In this document: one piece after another, positions 9,444 to 18,565 of the stretch
Layout of the letters: each line of letters begins with the position of its first letter
Numbering within the stretch: the stretch's first letter is position 1
Assembly: GCF_004193175.1 (NCBI RefSeq)
Contig: NZ_SAUH01000001.1
Coordinates: 5,241,501 to 5,305,500 of the forward strand
Source of the DNA: Streptomyces sp. RFCAC02
GTDB taxonomy: Bacteria > Actinomycetota > Actinomycetes > Streptomycetales > Streptomycetaceae
Direction of reading: 5' to 3'
Length of the DNA stretch: 64,000 nucleotides
The notes under the pieces: model-generated
What the model was told of the DNA's origin: nothing
Databases searched by the model: none
The model's input: the letters and a program-made list of their open reading frames with translations, nothing else
Translations under genes and position numbers: made by a program

Positions 9444-11815
9444 CCGCCCCCGACCGTGCCCGCCCCGGGGCGGGCGGCGTCGGCGACAGCGCCGCCCGCC
9501 CCGACGGCGTCCGCAAGGTCATCGGCACCTTCGCGTACTCATCCGACCTGCGCCACGACGACATGCTGTGGGGCCACACCCTGCGCAGCCCTCACGCGCA
9601 CGCCCGCGTCCTCGCCATCGACACCGCCGACGCGCGCGCCGTCCCCGGCGTCGCCGCCGTCCTCACCCACGCCGACCTGCCCGCCGCCACCCACTACGGT
9701 CTGGAGATCACCGACCAGCCCGTCCTGGCCGCCGACCGCGTGCGCCACCACGGAGAGCCCGTCGCCCTCGTCGCCGCCGACCACCCGGAGACCGCGCGCC
9801 GCGCCGCCGCTCTCGTCCGCGTCACCTACGAGGAACTGCCCGTCGTCCACGACGAGGCCACCGCCACCGCCCCCGGCGCGCCCGTGCTCCACCCGGACCG
9901 CACCGACGCGTACGCCGCCCGCGTACCGCACCCCAACGTCCTCCACCGCCAGCCCGTCCGACGCGGTGACACGGCCGCCGCCGCGCCCACCGCCGACGTC
10001 GTCGTCACCGGCGACTACGAGATCGGCATGCAGGACCAGGCGCCGCTGGGACCCGAGTCCGGGCTCGCCGTCCCCGCGGACGACGGCGGGATCGACCTGT
10101 ACGTCGCCACCCAGTGGCTCCACGCCGACCAGCGGCAGCTCGCCCCCGTCCTCGGCCTGCCGCCGGAGAAGGTGCGCATCACCCTGGCCGGCGTGGGCGG
10201 CGCGTTCGGTGCCCGCGAGGACCTGTCCGTGCAGGCCCACGCCTGCCTCCTCGCGCTGAGCACCGGACGCCCCGTCAAGATGGTCTACAACCGTGAGGAG
10301 TCGTTCCTCGGCCACGTCCACCGCCACCCCGCGCGCCTCCACTACGAGCACGGCGCCCTGCGCGACGGAACCCTCGTGTACGTGCGGGCCCGCATCGTCC
10401 TCGACGGCGGCGCGTACGCCTCGTCCTCCCCGGCCGTCGTCGGCAACGCCGCGTCCCTCGCCATCGGCCCCTACCGCGTGCCGCACGCCGACATCGAGGC
10501 CCTCGCCCTGTACACCAACAACCCGCCGTGCGGCGCTATGCGCGGCTTCGGCGCCGTCCAGGCGTGCTTCGCGTACGAGTCGCAGATGGACCGGCTCGCC
10601 GACGCGCTCGGCCTCCACCCGGTCGACGTACGGGTCCGCAACGCCGTCGACCGCGGCGACACCATGCCCACCGGCCAGGTCATCGACGCGCCGGCGCCCG
10701 CCGCCGAACTCCTCCGGACCGTCCGCGACCGGCCCCTGCCGCCCGAGCGCCCCTGGGAGCCCACCGCCCCGGGCGCCGCCCCCGACCTGCGCGCCCTCCC
10801 CGGCGGCCTGTCCAACACCACCCACGGCGAGGACGTCGTGCGCGGCGTCGGCTACGCCATCGGCATCAAGAACGCCGCCTACTCCGAGGGCTTCGACGAC
10901 TACGCCACCGCCCGCGTCCGCCTGGAACTGGACGGCGGCGCGCCCGTCGCCACCGTCCGCAGCGCCGCCGCCGAGGTCGGGCAGGGCAACGTCACCGTGC
11001 AGGCGCAGGTCGCCCGCACCGAACTCGGCGTCACCAGGGTCGTGCTGCCGCCGCCCGACACGACGCTCGGCTCGGCCGGCTCGTCCTCTGCGTCCCGCCA
11101 GACGTACATGACGGGCGGCGCCGTACGGCAGGCGTGCGCCGCCGTCCGCGACGAGGTCCTGCGCATCGGCCGGGAGCGGCACGGCTGGCCGGGCGGCGCG
11201 CTGCGGCTGTCCGGCGGGCGCGTGCTCGACGCGGCGGGCACGCCCGTCGGGACGCTCGCCGACGTCCTGCGCGACGGCCCGGTCGAGCGGGAGACGGTCT
11301 TCCGGCACCGGCCGACCGAGCCGTTCGACCCGGTCACCGGGCAGGGGAACGGGCACGTGCAGTACGCCCTGTGCGCCCACCGCGCGGTCGTCGAGGTGGA
11401 CACGGCGCTCGGCCTCGTGAAGGTCGTCGAACTGGCCGCCGCCCAGGACGTGGGCAGGGCCGTCAACCCGCTCGCCGTCACCGGCCAGATCCACGGCGGC
11501 GCGCTCCAGGGCCTCGGCCTCGCCGTCATGGAGGAGATCCTCGTCGGACCCGACGGCCGCGCGCGCAACCCGTCGTTCACCGACTACCTGATCCCGACCG
11601 TCCTGGACACCCCGGTGATGCCCGTCGACATCCTGGAACGCCCCGACCCGCACGCCCCCTACGGCCTGCGCGGCGCCGGCGAGCCACCCACCCTGTCGAG
11701 CACCCCCGCCGTCGTCGCCGCCGTGCGCGACGCCACCGGGCTCGCCCTCCGACGGGTGCCGGTGCGCCCCGACCACCTCGTCGCCGACCGGCTCGGCACC
11801 GCCCCGGAGGACTGA
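9440..11815 (+). CDS. xdhA: Xanthine dehydrogenase, molybdopterin-binding catalytic subunit
   Basis: A 791-residue molybdenum hydroxylase large subunit. The N-terminal Ald_Xan_dh domain contains KVIGTFAYSSDL and the LRSPHAHARVL motif. The cofactor domains include GGVGGAFGAREDL-like, AMRGFGAVQACFAYE and GSAGSSSASRQTYMTGGAV. Near the C-terminus is GLRGAGEPPTLSSTPAV, whose Glu is the family's catalytic base. It hydroxylates hypoxanthine to xanthine and xanthine to urate. It starts by a GTGA overlap with xdhC and is followed two bases later by the maturation factor. Confidence 0.93.
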   Translation: MTAPDRARPGAGGVGDSAARPDGVRKVIGTFAYSSDLRHDDMLWGHTLRSPHAHARVLAIDTADARAVPGVAAVLTHADLPAATHYGLEITDQPVLAADRVRHHGEPVALVAADHPETARRAAALVRVTYEELPVVHDEATATAPGAPVLHPDRTDAYAARVPHPNVLHRQPVRRGDTAAAAPTADVVVTGDYEIGMQDQAPLGPESGLAVPADDGGIDLYVATQWLHADQRQLAPVLGLPPEKVRITLAGVGGAFGAREDLSVQAHACLLALSTGRPVKMVYNREESFLGHVHRHPARLHYEHGALRDGTLVYVRARIVLDGGAYASSSPAVVGNAASLAIGPYRVPHADIEALALYTNNPPCGAMRGFGAVQACFAYESQMDRLADALGLHPVDVRVRNAVDRGDTMPTGQVIDAPAPAAELLRTVRDRPLPPERPWEPTAPGAAPDLRALPGGLSNTTHGEDVVRGVGYAIGIKNAAYSEGFDDYATARVRLELDGGAPVATVRSAAAEVGQGNVTVQAQVARTELGVTRVVLPPPDTTLGSAGSSSASRQTYMTGGAVRQACAAVRDEVLRIGRERHGWPGGALRLSGGRVLDAAGTPVGTLADVLRDGPVERETVFRHRPTEPFDPVTGQGNGHVQYALCAHRAVVEVDTALGLVKVVELAAAQDVGRAVNPLAVTGQIHGGALQGLGLAVMEEILVGPDGRARNPSFTDYLIPTVLDTPVMPVDILERPDPHAPYGLRGAGEPPTLSSTPAVVAAVRDATGLALRRVPVRPDHLVADRLGTAPED

Positions 11816-11817
11816 CC

Positions 11818-13020
11818 GTGCTCGAACTCGCGGGGACCCTGCGCCGCTGGACGGCGGAGGGACGGGACTGGGCCGCCGCCACCGTGACCGCGGTGCGCGG
11901 CAGCGCCCCCAGACTGCCGGGCGCGACCCTCGCCGTCGCGGCGGACGGCGCGGTGGCGGGCAGCGTCTCGGGCGGCTGCGTCGAGGCGGCCGTGCACGAC
12001 CTGTGCCGGACGGCGCTGGAGCGGGGCCGCCGGGTCGCGCGGGCTTTCGGGCCGGCCGGCGACGACCCGTTCGCGCCCGCCCTGACGTGCGGCGGCGGCA
12101 TCGAGGTCCTGGTCACGCCGGTGCGCGCCGCCGACCCGGAACGCCCCGTCGTGGCCGCCGCGCTCGACGCGGCCGCCGCCGGCCGGCCCGCGGCCCTCGT
12201 CCGCCCCGTCACCGGCACGGGCGCCGGCGGCGCGCTCCTCGTCCGCCCCGGCGAGCCCGTGGCCGGCACGCTCGGCGCCGGGCGCGCCGCCGACCACGTG
12301 GCCGCCCGGGAGGCCGCGGCGCTCCTGCGCGCCGGCCGCACCGGCACCGTCCGCGTCCCGCACGGCACGCTGTTCGTCGAGGCCAGCCTCCCGCCGCCGC
12401 GTCTGCTGGTCTTCGGCGCCGTGGACTTCGCGGCCGCCCTGGTGACGGCCGGGACGTTCCTCGGCCACCGGGTCACCGTCTGCGACGCGCGGCCCGTGTT
12501 CACCACGCCCGAACGGTTCCCCGGCGCCGCCGAGGTCGTCACCGAGTGGCCGCACCGCTACCTGGACCGCGAGGCCCCGCGCCTCGACCCGCGCACGGCC
12601 GTGTGCGTCCTCACCCACGACGCCCGGTTCGACGTCCCGCTGCTCACCCGCGCGCTCGCCCTGCCGCTCGCGTACGTCGGCGCCATGGGCTCGCGCCGCA
12701 CCCACGCCGCCCGGGTGCGGGCGCTGCGGGACGCCGGGGTCACCGAGGGCGCGCTCGCGCGCCTGCGGTCCCCGATCGGCCTCGACCTCGGCGCGCGCAC
12801 CCCCCAGGAGACCGCCCTGTCGATCGCCGCCGAGATCGTCGCCCTCCGGCACGGCGGCACCGGCGCGCCGCTGACCGGCACCGGTGACGCGGACGCCGCT
12901 GCCGGGCGGCCGATCCACGCCCGGGGGCACGTGCCGGGGCCGTGGACCGCCTCCGTAGGGTCTGCCCATGACCTTGCCCCCGGTGATGACCCGTCGTGCC
13001 CTCAACCGCGCTCTGCTTGA
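11818..13020 (+). CDS. XdhC/CoxI-family maturation factor for xanthine dehydrogenase
   Basis: A 400-residue protein. The N-terminal XdhC/CoxI domain reads VTAVRGSAPRLPGATLAV and GSVSGGCVEAAVHDL (about residues 20-60), with GGGIEVLVTP following. A C-terminal Rossmann domain has LLVFGAVDFAAALVTAG, VCVLTHDARFDVPLL and YVGAMGSRRT. Family members bind molybdopterin, promote its sulfuration and insert it into the large subunit. The start has GGAGG eight bases upstream. The last 30 residues are low complexity and overlap the next gene by 53 bp, unusually far, so the tail may not matter. Confidence 0.9.
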   Translation: MLELAGTLRRWTAEGRDWAAATVTAVRGSAPRLPGATLAVAADGAVAGSVSGGCVEAAVHDLCRTALERGRRVARAFGPAGDDPFAPALTCGGGIEVLVTPVRAADPERPVVAAALDAAAAGRPAALVRPVTGTGAGGALLVRPGEPVAGTLGAGRAADHVAAREAAALLRAGRTGTVRVPHGTLFVEASLPPPRLLVFGAVDFAAALVTAGTFLGHRVTVCDARPVFTTPERFPGAAEVVTEWPHRYLDREAPRLDPRTAVCVLTHDARFDVPLLTRALALPLAYVGAMGSRRTHAARVRALRDAGVTEGALARLRSPIGLDLGARTPQETALSIAAEIVALRHGGTGAPLTGTGDADAAAGRPIHARGHVPGPWTASVGSAHDLAPGDDPSCPQPRSA

Positions 13021-14071
13021 ACGCCAGTTGCTGCTGCGGAGGGCGTCCATGGACCCCGCGGACGCCGTACGGCACCTGGTGGGCCTCCAGACCCAGGTCC
13101 CCGGCACGCACTACACCGCACTGTGGTCGCGTCTCGACGGCTTCGACGCCGAGGCGTTCTCACGGCGCTTCGAGGCACGGGAGTTCGTCCGCCTCAGCCT
13201 CCAGCGCGCCACGCTGCACACCGTCACGGCGGACGACTGCCTCGCCCTGCGCCCGGTGCTCCAGCGGGCGAAGGAGGGGCCGATCCGCACGGGATTCGGC
13301 GGCCGGCTCGACGGCGTCGACCTCGCGCGGCTCGCGGTCGCGGCGCGCGCGCTGGCCGAGGAGGAGCCGCGGACGCTGCGGGAGTTCGGCGAGGCGCTGG
13401 CCGCCGAGTGGCCCGGCGTCGACCCGCACACGCTCGGGCAGGCCGTCCGTGCCTTCCTGCCCATGGTGCAGACGCCCCCGCGCGGCCTGTGGCGGCGCGG
13501 CGGCGCGGCGCGGCACACGACGGCCGAGCACTGGCTCGGTGCGCCCCTCGGCACCGACACGGAGCCGGACGCGCTGGTGCGCCGCTATCTGGCCGCGTTC
13601 GGTCCCGCGTCGGCCAAGGACGCCGGCACCTGGTCCGGACTGACCGGTCTCGGGCCGGTGTTCGCCCGGCTCAAGGATGAACTGGCCGTCTTCAGGGACG
13701 AGCGGGGCACCGAACTGTTCGACCTGCCCGACGCGCCCAGGCCCGACCCGGACACCCCGGCGCCGCCCCGCTTCCTCCCGGAGTACGACAACCTGCTGAT
13801 CGGCCACGCGGATCGCTCCCGCGTCATGACGCCCGAGGACCGGGCGCGCATCTGGGCGGGGAAGAACCGCGCTCTGCCAGCCTTCCTCATCGACGGCTTC
13901 ACCGCGGGCGTCTGGCAGCTCACCACCGACCGCGCGGGCACGGCCGCCGTGCTCACCCTGACGCCGTTCGGCGATCCGACGCCCGGTGAGCGCGCGGCCG
14001 TCGAGGCCGAGGGCGCGGCGCTCCTGGCGTTCCACGCACCCGGCGCCGACCACACCGTGCGCTGGGAGTGA
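12968..14071 (+). CDS. Winged-helix AlkZ/YcaQ-like (HTH_42) protein, putative DNA glycosylase
   Basis: A 367-residue protein of the HTH_42 family. The start motif region ends LVGLQTQVPGTHYTALWSRL at about residues 38-57. The Q-T-Q triplet corresponds to the Q-x-Q/D catalytic motif of AlkZ-type glycosylases, which unhook or excise bulky alkylated bases. LSLQRATLHTVTADDCLALR and the C-terminal LPEYDNLLIGHADRSR are also conserved. The family includes both resistance enzymes of antibiotic clusters and housekeeping copies; no cluster is visible here. The ATG at 12968 lies inside the xdhC-like tail, so it is possibly co-transcribed. Confidence 0.75.
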   Translation: MTLPPVMTRRALNRALLERQLLLRRASMDPADAVRHLVGLQTQVPGTHYTALWSRLDGFDAEAFSRRFEAREFVRLSLQRATLHTVTADDCLALRPVLQRAKEGPIRTGFGGRLDGVDLARLAVAARALAEEEPRTLREFGEALAAEWPGVDPHTLGQAVRAFLPMVQTPPRGLWRRGGAARHTTAEHWLGAPLGTDTEPDALVRRYLAAFGPASAKDAGTWSGLTGLGPVFARLKDELAVFRDERGTELFDLPDAPRPDPDTPAPPRFLPEYDNLLIGHADRSRVMTPEDRARIWAGKNRALPAFLIDGFTAGVWQLTTDRAGTAAVLTLTPFGDPTPGERAAVEAEGAALLAFHAPGADHTVRWE

Positions 14072-14086
14072 CGCGCCCGCCCGGGA

Positions 14087-14773
14087 TCACTCGCCGCGGT
14101 CCGGCGCCCCGTCGGCCACCAGCCGTTCAGCCGCCGTGTTGACCGCGCGCGGCGTACCGGACAGTTCGAGGACGAACAGCGGCACCCGCAGGTCGTCCGC
14201 GCACACCCGCGCTCCCATCTCGAACCCGGCGACGGCGAACGCCACCGGCAGCGCGTTCGCCGTCGCCGCGTGCAGCCACAGCGTCTCGACGCGGCGGACG
14301 CCCGTGCGCTCGGTGCCCTGGTCCACCACGCCGACGATGGAGGGACCGCGCAGGTCCAGCCCGGACGGCGGCCGCGGCACAGAGCCCCGCACGCCCCAGA
14401 ACCCCAGCCACCCGAGGAACTCGGCCGCGCACGCGACACCGTCCCACGCCGTCTCGATCGCCACCGGGCCGAACGGTTCCCGGCCCTCCCCGCCGCCGGC
14501 CGGCACGCCGTCCCGCAGCGTCAGCCTGACGGTCACGCCGCAGGAGCAGTCGAACTGCGGCTGCGGCCACTGTCCCTGGTGACCGCAGCGGGTGCAGTCA
14601 ACCTCCGTCCACGCCGCTGACCAGGATCGGTGACGCACGGAAATCGCCGGGGCGACACCCGAAGTGAGGACGGGCAGCGGCACCGGCGCCCCGCAGACGC
14701 ACGGGAACTCGGGCGGGACGTACGTGTGCTCCCGGTGGCAGTCCGGGCAGCGCACGAGCACGCTTCTGGCCAT
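14087..14773 (-). CDS. Zinc-ribbon protein of unknown function
   Basis: A 228-residue protein. The N-terminus has two treble-clef-like pairs: CPDCHREH and CVCGAPVPL (about residues 9-33), then CTRCGHQGQW and FDCSCGVTV (about 60-80). The rest is an alpha/beta domain ending FEMGARVCADDLRVPLFVLE. It could be a nuclease-fold or carrier protein, but no catalytic motif is certain. ATG 14773 has GGAG at the right distance; the frame upstream to 14866 lacks one. It is convergent with the AlkZ-like gene. Confidence 0.5.
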   Translation of the reverse strand: MARSVLVRCPDCHREHTYVPPEFPCVCGAPVPLPVLTSGVAPAISVRHRSWSAAWTEVDCTRCGHQGQWPQPQFDCSCGVTVRLTLRDGVPAGGGEGREPFGPVAIETAWDGVACAAEFLGWLGFWGVRGSVPRPPSGLDLRGPSIVGVVDQGTERTGVRRVETLWLHAATANALPVAFAVAGFEMGARVCADDLRVPLFVLELSGTPRAVNTAAERLVADGAPDRGE

Positions 14774-15064
14774 CTGACGCTCCAGGGAAGGCAATTCTCG
14801 GGGTCGGCACCCAGTGTCCCCGATCCGGCCCCTCCCGCGCAGCCCCGTGGCACACCGCGCCGGCACACGTCCCGGCGACTGCGCGGCGTCATCATGGCGT
14901 GGCAGTTTTCACCGGAATGTGACCGCCGGAACTTCGCGGTCCGTATGGCGAGGTACGCGGACAGTGATATTTACTTTCCTTGTTCGGCCCACCGGCCGCC
15001 CGCGTCGCGCGGGCGTGCCCGCACGGGGCACAGCATCGTGAGTAGGACGGCAGGGAGGGGCTGA

Positions 15065-15472
15065 GTGGCGGGAGAAGCTGAGACGGCCCGTTGGGCAGTG
15101 ACCGCCGCGGCACGCGGCGGGGCCTGCGCCGACCCGCGGATCGCGGGCCTGCGGACCGCCGTCGACCGATTGCGCCGCGATCTGGGCGGGCACCCCGCCC
15201 CGCTGGCCGACCGGGAGATCGCCGACCGCGAACTGGACGCCCTCGACCGCATGACCCGGTCGGGTGATTTCGTGGCGGCGGAACTGCGCCAGTCCCTGCT
15301 GCTGATCGTCGCGTCGATCGGCTCGGTGAGCGCGCTGGCGTTCGGTGTCGCGCAACTGCGGGACGCCCTGGAGATGTTCGGTGTCTCGCGGTACGACCGC
15401 GACGAGCCCTACCTGTTCCGGCAGCGCCCCCCGGTGTCGCCCCCGGTGGCCTGGCCCCCGGGCCACCGCTGA
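15065..15472 (+). CDS. Small DUF5955-like protein
   Basis: A 135-residue protein with a helical, charged core (DPRIAGLRTAVDRLRRDL, then DRELDALDRMTRSGDF) and one hydrophobic segment (LLLIVASIGSVSALAFGV, about residues 79-96) that may sit in the membrane. It ends with a Pro-rich tail. The pattern resembles DUF5955 proteins of Streptomyces, which have no known role. GTG 15065 follows a GGAGGGG-type site. It may be the first gene of the run into the uricase cluster, 44 bp before the next start. Confidence 0.5.
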   Translation: MAGEAETARWAVTAAARGGACADPRIAGLRTAVDRLRRDLGGHPAPLADREIADRELDALDRMTRSGDFVAAELRQSLLLIVASIGSVSALAFGVAQLRDALEMFGVSRYDRDEPYLFRQRPPVSPPVAWPPGHR

Positions 15473-15516
15473 CGGCTCGTTGACGCGGCAGGTGACGGGC
15501 GGTTGGCTGGAGTGTC

Positions 15517-16131
15517 ATGACGTCACCCACGCCGCCGGCGGCGTCCGGCCTCGCCTGGTTCGACGGCGCCGACGAACACGCCGTCCGCGCCGCCCTCCTC
15601 CGGGTCTGCCCCTCCGACCCCTGGGCCGCACGGCTCATCGCCGCCCGCCCGTTCCCCGGGACCGGCGCGCTGCTCGCCGCGAACGAGGCCGCCGTCGCCG
15701 CCCTCGGTGACGACGCCCTCGCGGCCGCGCTCGCCACCCCGGCCACCGGGCCCGCCATCACCCGTGCCGGCCTCACCGCCGTCACCGCGGCGGGCCTCAC
15801 CCGTCTCGCGGAGGGCACGGCGACCGTCTCCACCCACGTCCTCGACACCGCCGCCGGCCGCCCGGCCGCCGGCGTCCCCGTCACGCTCGCGGTGCGCCAC
15901 GGCCGCGGCGCGCCGTTCACCCCGCACGCGACGGGCGGCACGGACGCGGACGGCCGCTGCGGCGGGCTGCCCGCGCTGCCGGGCGCGGCGGACGCGGCGC
16001 GGCTCACGTTCGCCGTGGACACGCCGTTCTTCCCCGAGGCCGCCGTCACCTTCCGCGTCGTCCCCGGCGAGCACTTCCACGTGCCGCTGCTCCTCAGCCC
16101 GTACGGCCATTCCGTCTACCGGGGGAGCTGA
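15517..16131 (+). CDS. uraH: Fusion of an OHCU-decarboxylase remnant and 5-hydroxyisourate hydrolase
   Basis: A 204-residue protein. Residues about 10-60 (WFDGADEHAVRAALL, then PFPGTGALLAANEAAVAAL) match the N-terminal helices of OHCU decarboxylase, but that domain is about half its usual 165 residues. The HPRIG catalytic segment is missing; ATPATGPAIT stands in its place. Residues about 106-204 form a complete transthyretin-like HIU hydrolase, with VSTHVLDTAAGRPAAGVPV at the start and the diagnostic C-terminal YRGS. HIU hydrolase opens 5-hydroxyisourate to OHCU after uricase. Full fusions of this kind (allantoin synthase) are known in plants. It lies 4 bp before uricase. Confidence 0.85.
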   Translation: MTSPTPPAASGLAWFDGADEHAVRAALLRVCPSDPWAARLIAARPFPGTGALLAANEAAVAALGDDALAAALATPATGPAITRAGLTAVTAAGLTRLAEGTATVSTHVLDTAAGRPAAGVPVTLAVRHGRGAPFTPHATGGTDADGRCGGLPALPGAADAARLTFAVDTPFFPEAAVTFRVVPGEHFHVPLLLSPYGHSVYRGS

Positions 16132-16135
16132 TCCC

Positions 16136-17050
16136 GTGCCGCCCGCACTCGGCCCGAACCAGTACGGCAAGGCGGAGACCCGCGTCCTGCGCGTCTCGCG
16201 CGACGGCCCCGTCCACCACGTCCGGGACCTGTCCGTCTCCTGCGCGCTCTCCGGCGACCTGGCGGCGGCGCACCTCGACGGCTCGAACGCGGACGTCCTG
16301 CCGACCGACACCATGAAGAACACCGTCTTCGCGTTCGCCAGGGAGCACGGCATCGCGTCCCCCGAGGCGTTCGCGGCGCTGCTCGCGCGGCACTTCGTCG
16401 CCTCGCTGCCGGCGATCGACCGGGCGCGCGTCCGCGTCGAGGAGTACGCGTGGGACCGGCTGCCGCAGGCGGGCACGGGGGCGCACTCGTTCGTCCGCGG
16501 GGGGCACGGCGTGCGGACGGCGCAGGTCACCCTCCGCGCCGGCGGGCCGGGGCGGTGGGAGGTCCTGGGCGGCGTCACGGGGGTCACGGTGATGAACACG
16601 ACGGACTCCTCGTTCTGCGGCTTCGCGCGGGACCGCTTCACCACCCTGCGGGAGACGGACGACCGGGTGCTCGCCACGGACGTGACGGCCGTGTGGCGGC
16701 AGGCGGCGGACGGCCCGCCGGAGCCCGGCCGCGACTTCGATGCGGACCACGCCGCCGTGACGGGCCTGCTGCTCGAGGCGTTCGCCGGCTCCGTCTCCTC
16801 GTCACTCCAACAGACGCTGTACGACATGGGCGCGCGGGTGATCGACGAGCGGCCGGAGATCGCCGAGATCCGGCTTTCCCTGCCCAACAACCACCACTTC
16901 CCGGTCGATCTCGAACCCTTCGGCCTGCGGAACGAAACCTCCGACGGCGCCGTCTACTACGCCGCGGACCGCCCGTACGGGCTGATCGAGGCCACCGTGC
17001 TGCGCGACGGGGCCGAGGCCCGGATCCCCGCCGACCTCACCGCGCCCTGA
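16136..17050 (+). CDS. pucL: Urate oxidase (uricase)
   Basis: A 304-residue, cofactor-free uricase with T-fold halves. The catalytic dyad elements are visible: Lys in NQYGKAETRV (about residue 12) and Thr in LPTDTMKNTVFAFA (about 57). NTTDSSFCGFARDRFTTL and LQQTLYDMG are the family signatures, and SLPNNHHFPVDL lies near the C-terminus. It oxidises urate to 5-hydroxyisourate, the substrate of the HIU hydrolase encoded just upstream. GTG 16136 follows GGGGGAG. The C-terminus lacks a clear peroxisomal-type or export signal, as expected in bacteria. Confidence 0.94.
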   Translation: MPPALGPNQYGKAETRVLRVSRDGPVHHVRDLSVSCALSGDLAAAHLDGSNADVLPTDTMKNTVFAFAREHGIASPEAFAALLARHFVASLPAIDRARVRVEEYAWDRLPQAGTGAHSFVRGGHGVRTAQVTLRAGGPGRWEVLGGVTGVTVMNTTDSSFCGFARDRFTTLRETDDRVLATDVTAVWRQAADGPPEPGRDFDADHAAVTGLLLEAFAGSVSSSLQQTLYDMGARVIDERPEIAEIRLSLPNNHHFPVDLEPFGLRNETSDGAVYYAADRPYGLIEATVLRDGAEARIPADLTAP

Positions 17051-17127
17051 CGCCGAACCGGCCGGCATCGCCGCCCGGCTCCCCGGGCAACCGCGCACGA
17101 GACCCGTGACCCACCCCGGAGGAGCCC

Positions 17128-18498
17128 ATGAGCGGCAGGACCGTCATCGAGAACTGCGCCGTCGCCACCGTGGACGCGCACGACACCGAGCACGCCACCG
17201 GCCACCTCGTCCTCTCCGGCGGCCGGATCGAGGCCGTCGGCCCGGGACCCGCGCCGGCCGGGCTCGGCGGCGTCACCCGCAGGATCGACGCCACCGGCCA
17301 CCTCGCCACCCCCGGCCTGATCAACACCCACCACCACTTCTACCAGTGGCTCACCCGCGGCCTCGCCCAGGACGCGCACCTCTTCGACTGGCTCCGCGCC
17401 TCGTACCCGGTCTGGGCCTGCATCGACGAGCCGATGGTGCACGCCGCCGCCCGCGCCTCCCTCGCGATGATGGCGCGCGGCGGCGTCACCACGGCCGTGG
17501 ACCACCACTACCTCTTCCCGCGCGGCGCCGGCGACCTGCTGGGCGCCGTGATCCGGGCGGCGGGCGGGATCGGCGTACGCCTCACCGCCGCGCGCGGCGC
17601 GATGGACCTCGGCGCGTCCGACGGGGGGCTGCCGCCCGACTTCGCCGTCGAGGCCACCGACGACGCCCTCGCCGCCACCGAGGACGCGGTGCGCGCCCAC
17701 CACGACCCGGCGCCCGACGCGATGGTGCGGGTCGCCGTCGCGCCGTGCTCGCCGTTCTCCGTCACGACGAAGCTCCTGTGCGAGTCCGCCGAGCTGGCGC
17801 GGCGCCTCGGGGTGCGGCTGCACACCCACGGCTCGGAGACGGCCGAGGAGGCGGAGTTCTGTCACGAGCGGTTCGGCATGGGACCCACGGCCTACCTGGA
17901 GTCCGCCGGCTGGCTCGGCCCCGACGTGTGGATGGCGCACTGCGTGCACATGACGGACGGCGACATCACCGCGTTCGCCCGCACCGGCACCGGCGTGGCG
18001 CACTGCCCGTCGAGCAACGCGCGCCTCGCCGCCGGGATCGCCCGTGTCCCGGACCTCCTGTCCGCCGGCGTGCCGGTGGGCCTCGGCGTCGACGGCACCG
18101 CGTCCAACGAGGCGGGCGAGCTGCACACCGAGCTGCGCAACGCCCTGCTCGTCGCCCGCCTCGGACCCCACCGTGAACGCGCGCTCACCGTCCGCCAGGC
18201 CCTGCGCCTCGGCACGGCCGGCGGCGCCCGCGTCATCGGCCGCGACGCCGAGCTGGGGTCCCTGGAGCCGGGCAAGCTCGCCGACCTCGTGCTGTGGCGG
18301 CTCGACGGCCTCGGCCATTCCACGATCACCGACCCGGTCGCGGCCCTCGTCCTCGGTCCGCCCGCCCCCGTGACCCTGGCGACGGTCGGCGGCGTCCCCG
18401 TCGTGGAGGCCGGCCGCCTGCTCACGGCCGACGAGGACGCCGTCGCACGGGCAGCCGGGGCCGAGGCACGCCGGCTCGCCGCTGCCGCCGCCCGCTGA
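17128..18498 (+). CDS. 8-oxoguanine deaminase (amidohydrolase superfamily)
   Basis: A 456-residue metal-dependent deaminase. Metal ligands are seen in TPGLINTHHHFYQWL (about residues 63-77), HTHGSETAEE (about 232-241), WMAHCVHM (about 270) and GLGVDGTASNE (about 317-327). The LINTHHHFYQ, YLFPRG and VDGTASN motifs fit the 8-oxoguanine/isocytosine deaminase group and related atrazine-type aminohydrolases. It would turn 8-oxoguanine into urate, feeding the uricase encoded 77 bp upstream. Guanine deaminase activity cannot be excluded. GGAGG precedes the ATG. Confidence 0.85.
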   Translation: MSGRTVIENCAVATVDAHDTEHATGHLVLSGGRIEAVGPGPAPAGLGGVTRRIDATGHLATPGLINTHHHFYQWLTRGLAQDAHLFDWLRASYPVWACIDEPMVHAAARASLAMMARGGVTTAVDHHYLFPRGAGDLLGAVIRAAGGIGVRLTAARGAMDLGASDGGLPPDFAVEATDDALAATEDAVRAHHDPAPDAMVRVAVAPCSPFSVTTKLLCESAELARRLGVRLHTHGSETAEEAEFCHERFGMGPTAYLESAGWLGPDVWMAHCVHMTDGDITAFARTGTGVAHCPSSNARLAAGIARVPDLLSAGVPVGLGVDGTASNEAGELHTELRNALLVARLGPHRERALTVRQALRLGTAGGARVIGRDAELGSLEPGKLADLVLWRLDGLGHSTITDPVAALVLGPPAPVTLATVGGVPVVEAGRLLTADEDAVARAAGAEARRLAAAAAR

Positions 18499-18565
18499 CG
18501 GCTTTCCGCACGGCGCCCGAACAAGACCGACATGCGATCGCCGAATGGCGGGCACAGAATGAATC

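Noticed and set aside
9539..11776. 745-residue ORF antisense to the xanthine dehydrogenase large subunit
   Set aside because: Shadow frame typical of very GC-rich DNA; low-complexity Gly/Val/Asp composition, and the sense frame is a complete enzyme.
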